Below, piece by piece: positions 23,498-36,400 of a stretch of DNA of 64,000 nucleotides (positions are counted from its first letter, which is position 1; every line of letters begins with the position of its first letter). The translations under genes and the position numbers were made by a program. The notes beneath the pieces are model-generated. The model ran no database searches, was not told the origin of the DNA, and saw only the letters and a list, made by a program, of their open reading frames with translations. This DNA is from Ottelia alismoides (Eukaryota; Streptophyta; Magnoliopsida; Alismatales; Hydrocharitaceae). Where the stretch lies: the NCBI GenBank assembly GCA_037367405.1, contig JAZKJV010010539.1, forward strand, positions 646,228 through 710,227, read 5' to 3'.

Positions 23498-25562
23498 GAT
23501 GTGGTCTTTTGACTCACATCTTTTGCATCTCACGCCTGATACCTACTGTTCTTTCCGCCTGTATAGATCCAGTTGTCCATATCATTCTATTCTTTAGTCC
23601 CACATCCCTTTTCTCATCCTGTGATTATGCTATACTTAGGGTGTACTTTACCCTAAGTATAGGGGGATGTTGGACCTGCGGGTATTCTTTTTATTCTTTT
23701 TGCTCCTGTTTTTGCTGCCTATACTTAGGGATATTTTACCCTAAGTATAGGGGGGGCAGATTCTGTATATTCTTCACTCGGATTTCCCTTCATGTACAGC
23801 TTGTTATACTTAGGATTAGTTAATCCTAAGTATAGGGGGAAACCACCGAGTTCCTCTTATTCTATTCATTTATTCATTTCTGTACTTATCCATTCATTTT
23901 CACTTCCCTATACCAAGCACGAGTTATGTCATCTTCATCGCTCTTGTTCACTCTGAGGACATCGTTCGAGCTAAGTATAGGGGGGGTGTATATATTTCAT
24001 ATATACTTTAGCCATAACTCGTACTTTGTGTGAGTGTGTTAATAAATAAAATGGCTAAAAATCACAAAAATTTAAAAAAATTTTCATGTACATAAACCTC
24101 TTTTATCCTTGCACATACATAGCTAGTGTATAAAGTATTTGTTGTAAAAATGATTTCAAAAATCTTTTGTGTAAAGCTTGTGTAAATATTTTTGTATCAA
24201 AATTATGTATATAGTACAAAATTTTTCCAAAATGTTTTGAAAATCAAAAGTTTGCAAAAATCTCGTGTAAATGTTTGTAAATATCTTTTTGCAAAACTTG
24301 CACCTCATACATCATTCATTCATGATTTCAAAACATTTTTCAAAAAATTTGCATGATTGTAAAATATTTGTAAATAGCATCTTGTGTACACATATGTATA
24401 TAATTTTTCCTGGATGAGAGTTGACATTTAAACTAAGCCTGGAATTAAATTGAGAAATGGAGCTTGAATAAGATCTTAATCCACTTAACTTTAAGAGGAA
24501 CCTTATAGGACTTAGGGTTAAGGCTTTTCAGGTCCATAAGGACTTAATTCTTTGAGTCCACTAGGCTATGAGCATATGTCATCTTGATGAGCCTAAGTAG
24601 AGCACTTAACAACACACGCATGGCTCTTAGAGACAATGGCTTGACTTGCACCTGCACTTACACATGGCTCTCCATGGATGAGGTGGTGAGGAGGCAGTTT
24701 CCTTTGGCTTGGGGTAGCATATGAGGGTAGTACTTTTAGGCGGAACCTCTCTTCTTCTTATAGTGAAGGAAGTGCACCTCAACTTGGTCTAGTGGTGTTG
24801 AAAGCTAAAGACAGAAGCTGTGGGTTGCAATAAAGCTTCAAAAGAGGGATAGTCTACTTGCTCAAGGGGAAAATTTCTTATATGCTGCACCATGTAGATA
24901 CGTTGTACAGAAGTTCTTAAAAAAAATGCATAAAGAACTCCAAAAAAAAGTGGTGGGTCGGATTGAAAATTTAATAACCCCACCGGAGTATACATAGTCA
25001 AATAAAGCAAAAGCTTATGGTATCAATGTTACATCTCATGAAGCTTGCAGCGGGAGACTTAGCTACACTGGCTAAGCTTCCAAAACTCTATACTTCTACC
25101 CCCTCTTCTTGAGCCGGTTGCACTTGAACTTAGAAGGGAATGCCCCGCTTCTCGAGGAAAGAGTTGCTAGACCGAGGCATTAGAGTTACCAGGTTGAGGG
25201 AGGTTGTTTCTTTGTTACTTCTGAGGTGGGGAGCCACATATCACTTACACCGCACGGAAAGATTCATGGTCATTAGAGTTTGTGTATGTAGACTTGTTCT
25301 GATCTGGTTTATTGAGGAGTCTTGCCCATAGATTGGTGGAACTTGGAGGCTGTTGAGTTTTAAGCTTAAGTCTAAGTAAGGTTCCGACACATTAATAATC
25401 CAAAGATCTGATCGAGCTCCATATTTCAATTTAATGAAGGAAAGTTTAATAAATCAACCTTGATCCATGTACATCCTCTTTTTCTTTTTCTTTTTCTTTC
25501 TTTTTCACTTCTTTTTCAAATAAGTGTTTGCTAAGGGACTAGCAAAGTTAAGCATAGGGGGG
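23498..25562 (+). other. 3' non-coding region of A internal 1, with hairpin cluster
   Basis: No env-like ORF. Three hairpins follow pol: 23,630-23,662 (12-bp stem), 23,718-23,751 (13-bp stem) and 23,805-23,834 (14-bp stem). Each has a 3' arm reading CCTAAGTATA and running into G4-G7. A fourth AAGTATAGGGGGGG at about 23,979 lies inside a longer inverted pair (CAAGCACGAGTTATG at 23,914 with CATAACTCGTACTTTG at 24,013). A minus-strand open frame at 24,789-25,010 (73 codons) has a C-terminal half shared with family B. The rest is AT-rich. Confidence 0.75.
25527..25562 (+). other. Polypurine tract of internal 1 with preceding hairpin
   Basis: AGCATAGGGGGG (25,551-25,562) directly abuts LTR2 and would prime plus-strand DNA. 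Just upstream, TTTGCTA (25,527-25,533) and TAGCAAA (25,540-25,546) form a 7-bp stem with loop AGGGAC. The same hairpin precedes the tract in internal 2 and in family B. Confidence 0.8.
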
Positions 25563-28500
25563 TGATGAATACCCATTCATCACTCTTTATTCTTATATTT
25601 TAGCTACAAAAACCTTTGCAAATACATGTAGATATGTGTAAATACAAATAATTACCAAAAGCATGCATTGTGTAAAAACCTGTAATTAGCATGTTTTTGT
25701 GCAAAAATAAAAGAATAAAGAGTAAAAAGAAAAAGAGGGAAATACTTAGAATAAATATTGAGCAACTTGACCCAAGGGAGGGCTCAGCATGGGCCTGACC
25801 GCATAAAAGACAAAGTAGAGGGAGATAGGAGCTCATGTGTATATACTTCTGTAAATAAATAAAATTATATTTTCCTCACCCAAAAATATGCTTGTACATA
25901 TTTTGTGTATATTTAGAAACTATTAAAAACAAAATAAAAATTTAAAAATCAAAAATTCAAAAATGCCCTTTCACCATGTGTATAGATCATCATTCCTTAT
26001 TTATTTAACCCTAAAAAAATAATAAATGTACTTATTTTCTAAACTTTTTGTAAATATTCTATGTTACATTTTGTAAATAAAATAAAAAGAAACACCACAA
26101 AAATCAAATAAAAACAACAAAAATTAAAAATACAAAAATACAGTGTATATACCATGTATATAAATGTATATAACTATTTATTTAACCTATGAATATAAAT
26201 AATTAAAATAAAATAAAAATACCATTTTGTTCTTTATTTTATGATGTAAATAAATAAAATATAAAATGGGCATAAAAATACATAAAAATAACAAATAAAA
26301 AAAATCAAAAATCTATATAGTGTACATATACCTATATATATAGCTACCCTATTTTTATTTCCAAAAATTAATTAAAAATCACCAAAAAATAGAAAAAAAT
26401 AAAAGAAAAATATTTCATGTTTTGAGTTTTTCTTAATTCGGCCTTTTTCTACCTTAAATTAAATAAACAAAAAAATAAAAACGTGGCAGCCCCTGATTGG
26501 TCCACGGGGGATTGTTGACCCAGGTCAACTCCCCCGCGGACTCCTTCCTTTTCTGGAAGATGTGCGCCGCCCCGCCTTCGCCGATTTTTCCACGCGTCTC
26601 CAGCCTATCTCCCACGCAAACCCCGTGCCCGGATTCTTCGCCGATCATCCGTCTTCCCCGCCAGATCTTTCGCCATGAAATCCACGCCTTCCTTAGCCGT
26701 CGTCGCCTAACCCTAATCGGGCCTGCACTTATATATAGAATTCCCTCCGCCGCCTCCGCGCCTCATCTTTGGATCGCCATTCTCATTCCCGTGACCTCCA
26801 GAGCAATCACCGAGGTGACAGCTCGCGTTTGCCCCTGTTGCAGTGAGGAGAGGTGGCCGGCCATTGATCCGGCAGCTTCGCGCCGCCGTTGCTCCGCCAC
26901 CCGACCGGAGCTCGAGCCTCAGGCAGTGACGACCTTCGAGGCGACGACCAGGAGCTAGCCAAACTCCAGCCCAGTCTCCCGCATCACCCAGGTACCCATT
27001 TAGCCATTCCATCTAGTTTAATTTCTGATTTCGCCCAAATCACCCTTCCGACGAGTTTCCCTGATTCCGGCCATCTCGCTCAATATCTCGATCATCGGGG
27101 CACCCTATCACCTTCGCCACTTTCTCACGCACATTCTTCGCACTTTCACTCAACCCAGCTCGCCCCGGAGCTGGGAGTCGAGCTCCACCGTCTTCCGCCT
27201 CGCCGGAGCTCCTTCGCCCCACCGCACAGATCACCGTCACCCCGCTTCTTTGGGTCGAGGCATTTTGCCCTCGACCCGCGAAGCTTTCTGTGTGCTTTGC
27301 AGGTTCAAAGGGAGGCAGCTGAGCCCCCCTTACATTCTAGCCGGAAGCTTCGCGCCGCCAGCCTCGCCGGAGCCCCTCCAGGGCTCGGTTGGGCTATCGG
27401 CCAATACCATCAGCTGCGGACCTTCACCAGGAGCCTGTTCCGATATCCAGAAGCAGCTGAGGAGGAGTGTAGCTCACGCAGGAGGCCGGCGAAGTTCGCC
27501 GGCGTCAAGTTCTTTCACCATCCTCCAGAGCCGTCCGATGAGGCCTCTGCTCCAGTTCTGATCGTGACCGTCCGTTCGTTGAGGAGCAGCGTCCATCCGA
27601 TCAGTCGAGCGATCATCCGGACCGTTCGTGCGAGGAGAGAGGCCCCTGCACTGCCAGCCCTCAGATCATCCACGTGGCCTCCCTCGTACCGTCGATCGAG
27701 CCCAAGAGAAGAAGAGAAGGAGAGCGCCGCCCATCCTGACCGTCCATCCTCCACGTGGCGCGCATCTGGCCGTCGACCAATAAAGGGGTAAATATCTTAG
27801 GGCCCCCTCTTAGTTTGTCATTTCATTTCCAGTCCTGTAAATATTTTTAGAACTTTATTTACGTAGGGTAAATTGCATGATGGACCTTGTGCTTAGTTTT
27901 AATTGCATGTATGCCCCTGTGTGTATGTGACCACGTGCTTCGTCACGTGTTGTGTTGGGCATTTTACATCTTTTGTCCTGTAGAATTGGGTTGTTATGAA
28001 ATGAATGAATATTTTTGAGTAATTGCAATTATGCCCCTGTGAGTGTTTTTATTACGCATGTGCGCATTTGATTGGGCTTTTTGCAACCAAGTCCCTGGGC
28101 TTTTGATACGAGTTATCAAAAGGCCCTAAGACTTGGTTTTTATTACCATTTGGTCCCTGCGTGCCCCAGCCACGCGCCACGCGCGTGACTTGCTGGGTAT
28201 TTTGCACCAGAGCCCCCAGATTCTCGGGTATTTGCACATTCGTCCTTGTGCACTGTGCCCCCTTTGCATTTTTGAACAAAATAGCAAATTACCTCCAAAT
28301 CCCACGAGATTTTGACACATGGCTCCTGCCATGGTGTGGGAATTTTAGGGATTTTTGAGGACATTTTTGATTTCATTTATTATTTTTAAAAATTCAAAAA
28401 CATCTATTTCAGCTACTGTTCATCTTTGAAAATCACAAAAAAATATAAAAACCCCACCAAAAATTCTAAAAAAATTAGATACTGTTGTTTGCTTGCTGTT

Positions 28501-29215
28501 TGATTTTCTAGCCAAGTTTGGCTATTTTCCATTGAGTAAAAACCCTAAAAATTGAAAAACCCTCAAAGACTCATAAAAATTATAATAATTAAATTAAAAA
28601 TCCAAAAACAATAATTAGGGTGCCTAAATTTTCCTTATTCTTTCTAGATTACAGGAAAATTACCTCCAGGGCTATTTAAGATCCTTAAATATTTTATTTT
28701 TGGGTCTTAAGCCTTGCTGGACAGTACCTCCCCTTTTTTGCATTGTTTGATTTTTAGAAAATAATTTACCCATTAGAAAAATTTCAAAAATTCACCAAAA
28801 ACAGTAAAAAACTTAAAAAAACCTAAAAACAATTTTTCTGGAATTTTTGTTTGAGTTTTGATGCATTAAATAAATTGCTCAAGTGTGCTTGTTTATACTT
28901 TACTTTATTTCCTTCACTTCTAAAAATCCAAAAAAAATATAAAAAATATTAAAAACCACTAAAAATACTTTTTCTTCTCCTCTGATTTATTGACTACTTC
29001 GTAGGCTATTTAGCCAACCCGTGCTCCTTGTGTTCGACCCTGGGAGCTATACCAGGTTAATATCATAGCTAGGACCGCTTGTTTTGCCTTGTTTGATTTT
29101 TGACTCGTTTCGTGGTTCGATTTTTCTTGATTGACACATTCCGAGTGGCTGAGGTCGCAACGACCTATATTTCCATACCTTCTACCTTAGTCGCTTGGGG
29201 AATTTTGCGTCATCA
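25563..29215 (+). mobile_element. Family A LTR2 (3653 bp)
   Basis: Same ends and internal layout as LTR1. It is both the 3' LTR of unit 1 and the 5' LTR of unit 2. The promoter palindrome is at 26,514-26,529, the TATA box at 26,730-26,738 and the candidate intron at 26,992-27,302. By eye it differs from LTR3 at about a dozen or so positions and agrees with LTR3 against LTR1 at most sites where LTR1 differs. Confidence 0.93.
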
Positions 29216-29218
29216 GAA

Positions 29219-29236
29219 TGGCGCCGTTGCCGGGGA
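29219..29236 (+). other. Primer binding site, internal 2 (tRNA-Asp, perfect)
   Basis: TGGCGCCGTTGCCGGGGA lies three bases after LTR2 and is exactly complementary to the plant tRNA-Asp 3' end including CCA. Confidence 0.92.
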
Positions 29237-30486
29237 GCACGGCTTTGTAGTCATTTTTCTATTTTTGTCTCTCTCTATATTATTATTGTTTTCTGACCTT
29301 CTCTCTTTGATTTTTGTGCGAGGTACTGCTTGGACGACTTGGAGCTTCTTTTTAGAGGACCCGTGCAGGAGGAAGAGAGAGAGAAGAAGGAATTTTTATT
29401 TCTGAGAGAGAGAGAGAACAATATTTGTTGTAATAACTTAGACTTTGGACTTGTGGACACTTGTAACTTAGCGGGTCTGTTTCGCTGAGTACCGGTGTAC
29501 TCGGGGGACCCATTTGGATTTTCGCGGCTTTTTCTGCGGTTTTAATAGCTAGCTGCCTTTTCCGGTGTTTACGCGGTTTTTCTCGAGCCCCTAGATTTAG
29601 GAATTTCTCTTGCTTGTGCCGTAATTAGTAGGGTCCCCACACTTAACTTCCTATCTGTTTCTATAGATCGTTAATTGGACCTACTAATAATAAATAATAA
29701 AAATAACTTAGTTGCTTTCCTGAGAGCCTACGTGCCGCGAGCCTGCCCCACAAGCGCTACTCCTGAACTCGACCTGTCGAGAAGAGGAGGGGTAAGCCAA
29801 GACCGGACTCTTCGGATCGAAGGCGAGTAACTGAGTTAGACGGTTCTGCGATAGAAGTTGCTCATCTAGGACTCGGTTTTTCCCGTTGCATCATTTAGGT
29901 AGTTTTATTTCTGTCTTTAAATTCTGCGCGGATCACTTGCATGTAGAGTGCTGGAGACAAGGTACGCATTTCTATCTCTGCATGCATCATTGATTTCTTC
30001 GCGCATCGGCTTTTTCGTCTTCTCCCTCTGTTTTTGGCTTAATCATCAGGAGAATCGGAAAAATCGTTAGGCCGCTTGTATTTATTTTGAAAAAAAAAAT
30101 TTAAAAAAAAACAAAAAAAATTGGGACTGGATAACATTATTGACCCTAAAAGACACTCACATTAAAAATTTGTCTTGGGGAGAGCAACCCCCTCCTTGTA
30201 TGGTTTGGATGCGCGAGAGAGTGACCCGTACCCTAGATAGAGCCCTCCGGTGCTATTTCTAGCTGACTACCGACTCTTCCGTGCGGGCCAGTCGGTTGGA
30301 GTAGCATCAGGTATCCTAACAGGTCACGTAAGCGCTCTGATATTTTGTATGTTCACCCAATAAAATTGACAAGATAAATTGACCGAGCTTTCACGGTCTT
30401 CATATTGTGTTGTGTTGGTGAACCGGGGGTTTGCTTTGCGATCATATTTTCTCCAGATCCCATCCGCCCAACTCGACCAGATCAAG
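29237..30486 (+). other. Untranslated leader of internal 2
   Basis: About 1.25 kb of leader almost identical to that of internal 1. No credible gene. The reading frame of gag-pol is open upstream to 30,379, but the MMGRR start is the one shared with family B. Confidence 0.6.
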
Positions 30487-33400
30487 ATGATGGGTAGACG
30501 ATCTCTTAGGCAGCCTCTGGCTGCACCGCTTTCAGGCGAGTCTACTTCATCATCTAGGTTGGCCCGTGAGATTCAAGACCAGCTCTCCGGGCCCGAGTAC
30601 GATTCCACCCTGTTCCCCCTCGATCCCCTTTCTTTTGCTACTGAGAGACATGAGCCCGAGGAAAGACGAATTGATTTGACAGAACCTGAGTTGGGCTCAT
30701 CTGATTTTGCAGACGTCGGTATGGCCGCCAGATCAGACGATTACCCCGGAGGTCAGCAGGGAGAGCAGCATGTCGTATTTGACCAGGGGGCGATCAACTC
30801 CACCCTGATCGCATCATTAGAGACAGTTCAGCAGCAATTACGCGATCAGGGGGCATTCATGATAGAGATGAGGAGGGTGTTGGAGCGACTCCGAGAAGAG
30901 AGAGATCAGAGCGAGCCTGAGGACATTCCTGACGCTGATGCAGAGGCAGCAGCCGCAGCAGCTGCCGCGGCAGCGGCAGCCGCCGCCGGAGCAGGACCAC
31001 CGAGACCGATGCGGGAGTTACACAACCCCGGATCTACACTGATGCACCAGTGGGTGGTGGTACCTGCTATCGTGGGGGATTTCAAGTTCCCTCCGAACAC
31101 CCTGCAGATGCTTCCTCATTTTCACGGACTTGCCACTGAGGAACCCCACCTCCATCTCCAGGAGTTTTTGATGATCTGCAGCACTGTCCACGACCGTCGT
31201 GTGGACCAAGATACGATTCGGATGATGGCCTTCCCTTTTTCACTGGCAGATAGAGCAGCCGCCTGGCTGAAGCATCTAGGGAAGTTTGTTTACACCTGGG
31301 AGCAGCTCCGCACTGAGTACTTGAACAAGTACTATCCACTCGGGCGGACGAATGCAGCAAGGGCCCTGATCAACAACTTCTCCATGCTCCCTAACGAGCA
31401 ATTTCACGAGGCATGGGAGAGGTTCAGAGAGCTTCTGGATAGATGCCCACACCACGACATTTCGAAGACGAACCTAGTTCAGAGCTTCTTTAGTGGGATG
31501 ACGCCAGAGCTTCAGGGTCTGGTGAATGCTTCTTGCGGCGGGTCCTACTTTGCCAAGGACCACAACCAAGTCTGGGCCATCTACGAGGAGATGGCCGAAA
31601 ACTACATGGTGATGTCCCAGACTCGGTTGTACACACAGAGATCTCAGCAGCCGCCAGGACCCGTGCAGTACCAGCGGATAGCACGGGTTGATGCAGGTCC
31701 ATCCAGTTCGTCCACAGTTGCAGCCGCACAGGCAGAATCGGCCACTGCGGACATGGGGATTATCAGTGAGAAGTTGGACCGCATGGAAATAATAGAGAAG
31801 AAGCAGTGCCAGGGCATAACTCAGATGGAGCAAATGGCACAAACTCTGAGCGACATGAAGACCCAGCTCTTGTGTCTTCAGGAGGCACAGACGGCTCCTC
31901 AGCCCCGTCTTCTGTCGCGAGGCGATTCCGGCGGCAGCCGCAGCTCGTCCCAGCGCTCCAGCTCCTTGCAGCAGCCTAGACAAGTTCACCTTGTACAGGC
32001 GGAGCCGTACCAGCAGCAGCAGCCCTCTTACCAGTCACCACCATCTCCAGACTTACAGATGGTGGTATATCAGCCGGATCAGCCTCTGGCAGCACTACCG
32101 CCAGACCCCTTCGATGCTGAACCGTTGATGGATGTCAACGGGATTTGGTATGACCGTCCTCAACCTGGAATCCGACGAGACCATCCCGGATTCAGGTGGG
32201 GGAATGGGGGAAACCAGTCCCAACAGCAGCCAGCCGATCAGGGAGGGCAGTACTCCCAGCAGAGAGATCACCAGCAGCCCCCAGCATATCAACCACACCA
32301 GCCATCATCCTTCGTACCTCGTCCCTACCAGCAGCAGGGACAGAATTGGAGACGTGAGCAGCAGGCTCACCAGCAGCAACATCCTTCTTACCCCTCTCAG
32401 CAGCAGCAGCACCAGGTCCAGCAGCCTCAGTACCAGAGAGGCAACCCGTCGGGCTCCCATGGGAGCCCCGCCATGGATGATCTAGCCCGCCTCTTCACAG
32501 AGCAGCAGGCTACATTTAGACGGGAGATGGACGAATTCCGCCAGGAGATGCGGGACCTGATGAGAGGGAAGGCCGCCATCCCTGCACAGATCGAGCCTAA
32601 TCCGAATAGCTTGAAGAGGAAGTCTGAGCAGGTAATTCACACTGCGCCTACCACTCCTAGTGACTCATTCGATGATATGTCATCGGATTTATTTGATGCT
32701 GATTTTGTTACACTTAGGAGCGGTAGAAGACCAGCAGGCGGCGCCTCATCTGAGCGACAACGCGAGGATTCATCTAAAGCGCCAGATGAGGAAGAGGACA
32801 GCGGTACTGAAGCCGCACATGATACCGGTGGTACTGATGCCACCAAAGATGCTGATTCCACTGGCGGTACTGAGGCCGCCGTTTCACCATATCGAGGAGG
32901 TGGTACTGACGCCACCAGCAGAGCCGAGCCAGCCCGCGGTACTGAAGCCGCAAGACGTCTAGTTGTAGAGCCAGCTAGAGGTGGTACTGAGGCCACCAAC
33001 ATTTATTCTGATAGAAATGTTGTCTTTCCTCGCATGAATGTATCTCAGAACTCTAATTCGAATAAAGGAAAAGGTTTAGTTTCTTCTGATCCCACTATGG
33101 TGAATGATGTTTGTGAGGATCCGGTCATCGAACCGTCTAGGCCTATTCCTAGTCCTTCATCTGAGAAGGACCCTGTGATCCCCTTTCCTAGAGCCCTTGA
33201 GTTGGGGAAGGGGAAGAAAAAAGAAAAAGATCCAAAAAAGAGAGAGCAGGAGGAGTTCAGCCAGGGCATGATAGACCGATTTCACATCCAGCTGACCCTC
33301 AATGAGGCTTTGCAGCACATCCCTCTTCTTCAGCGATCCTTGAGAGACAGGACCACAATCAGGAGGAAGAAGAGGAATAAAACCACAGAGATTCATGTGT

Positions 33401-36400
33401 TGACCAAAGCCACGTGTTACGCGATCCAGAACCATCTGCCGACCAAGAGGCCAGATTTAGGAGCCCCGTATGTCAGATGTCAGATTAGTGAGCAGAGGTT
33501 CGACCGTACTCTACTAGATAGCGGATCGTCGATCAACCTTCTTCCGGCAGCCCTTCTCAACCACTTAGAGTTGGGCACTCTTAGACAGAGCAGGACATAC
33601 CTTCAGTTTGCTGATCGGTCTGTCAAGAGGCCAAAGGGGTTGTTGCGAGACGTTGTTGTCACGATTCAGGGTTTGCAATTCCCCGTGGACTTCGTAGTGC
33701 TGGACATGGAGACCCCTGACTCGTTGACCGATTCCCCCATCATTCTCGGTCGCCCATTCTTGGCCACAGCCAAGGCGGTGACTGACCATGACAGTGGGAA
33801 GGTATTCTTTCGCGTCCAGGGCGAGAGTATACAAATAGAGACGGTTAAGGACCACAGAGCTAGAGATAGATCCCGCTCACATGGCAGTACAGATTCAGAA
33901 CAGCTGACAGACGCAGAGCCAGACATCCACCAGGACTGTGATTTTGTGATCACAAATGATGAGGCAGCTTGGGCAGATCCTGCAGCACAGACCATCCTTT
34001 CATATTCAGATACAGCTGATGCAGAGATGATAGCAGAGGATGGTCTGGAGAGCACAGCCCTGGTTCAGGATACTATTGGGTCAGCAGAATTGGACCTTGA
34101 TCGCGACACGATTTTCAGTGATGGTGGCGCTGAGGCCACCTTGTTGTCCGGTGGTACTGATGCCACCGCGGATGATACAGATCCCTCGGATTCAGAGTCT
34201 GATTGGGCAGATTGTGATGATCAGATGCCAGACCTAGATCCACCTGAGCCTACAGATAAGGAGGAGGTAGAGGCAGAGCATATCAGAGACAATGCAGAGG
34301 ACCCGCCTTCTCCAGATCCAGTTTGTGAGAGTTCCTTATCATTTTCCCAGGCAGATTTGGCAAAATTGTCAGCATACACACATCTTCTTCAGAAGCCAGA
34401 TTTGCCAGCACCCAGTTGTCCAGAGCTAAAGCCGCTCCCTACTTCGCTGAAGTATCGATTCCTTGCGGGAGAGTCTGAGATATACCCAGTCATCATCTCT
34501 GCCGATCTGACTGGAGAACAAGAATCCCGTCTGATGGAGGTTCTTGAAAAGAACCGCAAGGCAATTGGGTGGAGCGTAGCAGATCTCCATGGGATTAGTC
34601 CCTCGTTGTGCTCCCACCATATCTATCTCGAGGAAGGGGCAAAGCCGTCGCGTGAGTTCCAGCGGCGACTGAACCCCAACCTGAGAGAAGTTGTCATGAA
34701 GGAAATATCAAAATGGTGGAGTGCAGATTTTATTTATCCCATTTCCGACTCCAAGTGGGTTAGCCCCTTGCATGTGGTGCCCAAGAAGACTGGCATCACG
34801 ACTGTGATCAGTGAGTCGGGAGAGGAGATTGCTACACGAGTACCCACCTCTTGGAGGGTCTGCGTTGACTACAGGAGACTCAACCAGGCTACCAAGAAGG
34901 ACCACTTCCCCCTGCCTTTTATTGATCAGATCATAGAGAGACTGGCAGGGAAGAGCCATTATTGCTTCCTGGATGGGTACTCGGGCTACAATCAGGTGGC
35001 CATCGCTCCTGAGGATCAGGAGAAGACCACCTTTACCTGTCCCTTCGGCACATATGCTTTTCGACGCATGCCATTTGGGCTATGCAATGCCCCTGCGACT
35101 TTTCAGAGGTGCATGCTGTCAATCTTTTCGGACATGGTAGGGGAGTGTTTGGAGGTCTTCATGGATGACTTCTCGGTTTACGACGACGGATTCGATTCCT
35201 GTCTTGACTGCCTAGACCGAGTGCTCCAGCGATGTATTGATACCCGCTTGGTTCTGTCTTGGGAGAAGAGTCACTTCATGGTGACTCAAGGGACGGTGCT
35301 TGGCCACATCATCTCCAACAGGGGCATGGAGGTTGATCCGGCCAAGGTTGACATCATTAGAAAACTCGCACCACCGTCCAATTTAAAGCAGCTACGGTCA
35401 TTTCTGGGGCACGTTGGTTTTTATAGGAGATTCATTCATGATTTCAGCAAGATTGCCCGACCGTTGACTGACCTCTTGACGAAAGACACCGAGTTCCTTG
35501 TCGGTGACAAGTGTCTTTCATCCTTTGAGACTCTCCAGCAGCGTGTTATTGAGGCTCCTGTCCTTCAGCCACCCGATTGGTCTCTCCCATTCGAGATCAT
35601 GACGGATGCCTCTGATTTTGCCGTAGGGGCCGTGCTAGGACAGAGGAGGGACGGAGTTCCATTTGCCATACACTATGCTAGCCGCACATTGGATTCCGCC
35701 CAGCGGAATTATACAGTCACAGAAAAGGAGATGCTAGCAGTAGTGTTTGCCCTAGATAAATTCAGATCGTATATCATTGGATCTAGAGTGACTTTGTATA
35801 CTGACCACACCGCCATCAGGTACCTCATGTCAAAGAAGGATGCCAAGGTCAGACTTACTAGATGGATCCTTCTACTCCAGGAGTTCGACATTGAGATCAA
35901 GGATAAGCCTGGAGTCAAGAATGTGGTGGCGGATCATCTCTCCCGATTAGAGCAGCCTGAGGATTCTGAGCAGATTGATCCCATTCATGATACCTTCCCA
36001 GATGAGGCGATCCTTGCTATCACCTCACTCCCGTGGTATGCCGATATTGTGAACTTTCTCGTTGCTGGGAAAGTCCCACAAGATTGGCCCAGGCAGAGGC
36101 TTGAGACCTTCCTTGCGAAGGCCAAGTCCTACCACTGGGAGGATCCCATCCTTTACCACGAAGGAGGGGATAGCATCTGGCGTCGGTGTATTCCTCAGGA
36201 GGAGCATCGTAGTGTCCTCACTTACTGCCACAAGCTTGAGGCAGGAGGACATCATTCTGGGAGGAGAACGGCACAGAAAGTGCTCCAATCCGGCTTGTGG
36301 TGGCCTACACTCTTCAAGGACTCTGATGAGTTCGTGAAGAGGTGTACTGACTGTCAGAGGATGGGCACTTGTGGACAGCGTGATATGATGCCGATGCAGC

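Noticed and set aside
23498..25562. Expected Athila env-like gene between pol and the 3' LTR
   Set aside because: No sense ORF of useful length, no signal peptide or membrane segment pattern. The interval is AT-rich and structured, not coding. The 109-codon frame after pol overlaps the hairpins.
26889..27791. 300-codon ORF in the GC-rich part of each A LTR (also 13,049 and 40,707)
   Set aside because: Arg/Pro/Ser-rich with no domain, truncated in LTR1, overlapping other long frames on both strands. The sequence is GC-rich and poor in stop codons, so a chance frame is the simpler view.
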